A DNA stretch of 7,896 bases from Caulobacteraceae bacterium (GTDB lineage Bacteria > Pseudomonadota > Alphaproteobacteria > Caulobacterales > Caulobacteraceae). Positions 6,418-7,896 of this stretch are shown one piece after another. The first letter of the stretch is position 1. Every line of letters starts with the position of its first letter. Location of the stretch: assembly GCA_003136615.1 (NCBI GenBank), contig PLFA01000124.1, positions 3,772 to 11,667 on the forward strand, read 5' to 3'. The translations under genes and the position numbers were made by a program. The notes below the pieces were generated by a model. It saw nothing but the letters and a program-made list of their open reading frames with translations, ran no database searches and was not told the DNA's origin.

Positions 6418-6669
6418 GTGCGGATCACAGCCAAGGGTCAGGTGACCATTCCACAGGATGTACGGGCCCGCGCGGGCCTGATGCCAGGGACGGACGTCGT
6501 TTTCGAAATCGAGGCCGGGGCCGTGCGTCTGGTCAAGGCGGAAACAAGCGGCGGGCGGCGGACCCGGGGGCAGAAGCTGGTCGATGGCCTTCGCGGGCGC
6601 GGGGATTTCAAGATGACAACCGACGAGGTCGTGGCTCTCATGCGAGGTCCCGCAGCGGACGAAGGTTAA
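6418..6669 (+). CDS. AbrB/MazE-fold antitoxin of a VapBC-type module
   Basis: Antitoxin expected to bind operator DNA through its N-terminus and to block its PIN partner through its C-terminus. The 83-aa protein begins MRITAKGQVTIPQDVR, the SpoVT-AbrB swapped-hairpin signature, and the fold runs to about residue 40. A charged linker (about 41-60) follows, then FKMTTDEVVALMRG (61-74), a likely toxin-contacting helix as in related AbrB/PIN pairs. I chose GTG at 6418 because the AbrB fold begins there and AAGAAAGG is well placed upstream. A longer frame from TTG at 6367 would run through the operator repeat and add 17 residues with no family similarity. The next gene, the PIN toxin, starts 11 bases after its stop, as in a TA operon. 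The antitoxin looks intact although the toxin is broken. Confidence 0.88.
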   Translation: MRITAKGQVTIPQDVRARAGLMPGTDVVFEIEAGAVRLVKAETSGGRRTRGQKLVDGLRGRGDFKMTTDEVVALMRGPAADEG

Positions 6670-6680
6670 GGCATTCGGCG

Positions 6681-7085
6681 ATGATCCTCGTCGACTCCAA
6701 TGTCATTATCGATGTCTTGACGCAGGATCCGGTATGGCGGGAATGGTCGGAGGGGGCCCTCGGCGACGCTGCGGATCGTGACGATGTGGCGATCAACCCG
6801 ATCATCTAGGCCGAGATCGCATCGGGTTTTCCGACGATGAGGGAGCTTGATCTCCATCTTGGTGCGGAAGCTTTCCGGCGGCTGCCGCTTCCCTATGAGG
6901 CCGGATTCGTCGCGGGTCGGGCGTTCGTCGAGTATCGGAGACGTGGCGGCGTTCGAACCTCGCCCCTGCCCGATTTCTATATCGGCGCCCATGCGGCCGT
7001 ATCGGGCCTCTGCCTGTTGACCCGTGATGCGCGACGATATGCTGGGTACTTTCCCAAGGTGCGGCTGATTTCGCCTGACCGATAA
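6681..7085 (+). pseudogene. PIN-domain (VapC-like) toxin, interrupted by an in-frame TAG
   Basis: Remnant of a ribonuclease toxin of the PIN family, read in one frame over 134 codons, the usual VapC length, with a single amber codon at 6807-6809 (codon 43). It begins MILVDSNVIIDVLT with acidic residue Asp5. It continues to INPII-stop-AEIASG with Glu45, then PLPDFYIGAHA with Asp98 and LLTRDARRY with Asp116, so all four expected PIN acidic residues are in register. Related toxins usually read INPIIYAE here, so TAG most likely replaces a tyrosine TAC or TAT by one base change. There is no frameshift and the rest looks conserved, so the lesion is recent, or is a sequencing error. Translation from ATG 6681 stops after 42 residues. 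A restart at ATG 6837 would give 82 residues lacking Asp5 and Glu45, so no active nuclease is expected. AAGG 9 bases upstream is its ribosome binding site. Confidence 0.87.
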
Positions 7086-7192
7086 TCACAGTCTGGATAT
7101 GCAGGGACAACCTTGACCTGCACGCGGATTGGCTGTCGAAAGCGCGCCTCATCAATTTTCGCCGTCCCTCACGATAGAAAGACCTCGACACC
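7086..7192 (+). promoter_or_regulatory. Leader and possible promoter of ilvC
   Basis: This is a 107-base gap between the toxin pseudogene and ilvC. TTGACC at 7113-7118 matches a sigma-70 -35 hexamer at five of six positions. At 17-base spacing the -10 position is TCGAAA (7136-7141), a weak match, so the promoter call is tentative. Only a weak purine stretch, AGAAAGA (about 7176-7182), precedes the ilvC ATG. I saw no attenuator peptide or terminator hairpin. Confidence 0.3.
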
Positions 7193-7896
7193 ATGCGCGT
7201 CTATTATGACAGCGACGCCGATCTCGCCCGCATTCTTGATAAGAAGATCGCCATTGTGGGCTATGGCTCGCAAGGCCACGCCCACGCCCTGAACCTGCGG
7301 GATTCGGGGGTAAAGAACGTGGCCGTGGCCCTGCGCGAGGGTTCATCGTCGGCCAAGAAGGCGTCGGCTGAGGGTCTGAAGGTGATGACGGTGGCGGAGG
7401 CCGCCGCCTGGGCCGACGCGATCATGATCCTGGCGCCCGACGAACTTCAGCGGGAGATCTGGCAGACCGACATCGCGCCCAATATCCGCGACGGGGCGGC
7501 CCTGCTGTTCGCCCATGGCCTGAATGTGCATTTCAAGCTGATTGAGCCTAAGGCCAGCATCGATGTGCTGATGGTGGCGCCCAAGGGGCCCGGCCATACC
7601 GTGCGCGGGGAATATCTCCGCGGGGGCGGGGTGCCGTGCCTGATCGCGGTGGATCAGGACGCCACGGGGGGCGCCATGGATCTGGGTCTAGCCTACGCCT
7701 CGGCCATCGGCGGCGGGCGTTCGGGCATTATTGAAACAAGCTTCCGCGAGGAATGCGAGACCGATCTCTTCGGCGAACAGGCTGTGCTCTGCGGCGGCCT
7801 CGTGGAGCTGATCCGCGCCGGGTTCGAGACCCTGACCGAGGCGGGATACGCCCCGGAAATGGCCTATTTCGAATGCCTGCACGAGGTGAAGCTGAT
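7193..7896 (+). CDS. ilvC: Ketol-acid reductoisomerase, 3' end beyond the window
   Basis: Second enzyme of branched-chain amino acid synthesis. It rearranges and reduces acetolactate or acetohydroxybutyrate with NADPH and Mg2+. The window holds 234 full codons of an expected 330-340 (class I, short form). The N-terminus MRVYYDSDADLARI leads into the Rossmann motif GYGSQGHAHALNLRDSG (23-39). Arg48 and Ser51-Ser53 sit in the loop that usually sets NADPH preference. Catalytic and metal residues are all present: His108 in FAHGLNVHF, Lys131 in APKGPG, Asp191 and Glu195 in ETDLFGEQ, Glu227 and Glu231 in FECLHE. The frame is open to the last base and nothing suggests damage; it is cut only by the window edge. 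The ATG at 7193 matches the usual family N-terminus. It does not belong functionally to the toxin-antitoxin locus upstream. Confidence 0.97.
   Translation, partial: MRVYYDSDADLARILDKKIAIVGYGSQGHAHALNLRDSGVKNVAVALREGSSSAKKASAEGLKVMTVAEAAAWADAIMILAPDELQREIWQTDIAPNIRDGAALLFAHGLNVHFKLIEPKASIDVLMVAPKGPGHTVRGEYLRGGGVPCLIAVDQDATGGAMDLGLAYASAIGGGRSGIIETSFREECETDLFGEQAVLCGGLVELIRAGFETLTEAGYAPEMAYFECLHEVKL

Noticed and set aside
6367..6669. Longer antitoxin starting at TTG 6367
   Set aside because: The 17 extra residues would be translated from the operator repeat, and the AbrB fold begins exactly at GTG 6418, which has its own ribosome binding site.
6837..7085. Separate 82-aa gene starting at ATG 6837
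   Set aside because: It is the in-frame remainder of the PIN toxin after the TAG, lacks the first two acidic residues, and has no convincing ribosome binding site. Better annotated as part of the pseudogene.
6681..7085. Frameshift as the cause of toxin inactivation
   Set aside because: The conserved motifs before and after the TAG are in the same frame, so a point substitution is sufficient and no indel is needed.
6802..7194. Minus-strand open frame of 130 codons opposite the PIN pseudogene
   Set aside because: Its sequence is Arg/Ser-rich with no domain, and the plus strand carries a complete PIN pattern across the same bases.
7343..7597. Minus-strand open frame inside ilvC
   Set aside because: It is a shadow of the well-conserved ilvC frame on the plus strand; the frame at 7688-7882 is the same case.

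Overview
The window is GC-rich and densely coding, and it looks like chromosomal DNA of an alphaproteobacterium. That rests on the IlvC N-terminus, the thyA-folA pair, the AbrB/PIN toxin-antitoxin type and the GC-rich codon use. The genus cannot be fixed from this sequence; a Caulobacterales-like organism is only a guess.

Positions 53 to 6257 hold six genes, all on the minus strand. In order of transcription they are thymidylate synthase (thyA), dihydrofolate reductase (folA), a peptidase S51/cyanophycinase-like protein, a PHP-domain tyrosine phosphatase of the CpsB/YwqE type, a Wza-type polysaccharide export protein, and a Wzc-type chain-length protein fused to a BY-kinase. The first three are packed 8-10 bases apart. 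A 112-base gap follows, then the last three are spaced about 20 and 55 bases apart. The simplest reading is two transcription units. One makes and recycles folate and dTMP, with an S51 hydrolase as passenger. The other is an exopolysaccharide (EPS)/capsule secretion module: inner-membrane copolymerase with tyrosine kinase, outer-membrane/periplasmic export protein, and the phosphatase that would reset the kinase.

A divergent intergenic region (6258-6417) separates thyA from a plus-strand type II toxin-antitoxin locus. The AbrB/MazE-fold antitoxin is intact and preceded by a perfect 9-bp-arm inverted repeat that looks like its operator. The PIN-domain (VapC-like) toxin is recognisable over its full length but broken by one in-frame TAG at codon 43, inside an otherwise conserved motif. 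This is the most notable observation in the window: a freshly inactivated toxin beside an intact antitoxin. The right end holds the first 234 codons of ilvC (ketol-acid reductoisomerase), cut by the window edge.

Other points worth attention are a perfect 25-base palindrome at the left edge downstream of the kinase gene, a 15-bp tandem repeat coding for a GLSxS tail in the phosphatase, and substitutions in the usual substrate pocket of the S51 protein. I saw no RNA genes, CRISPR arrays, insertion sequences or phage genes.
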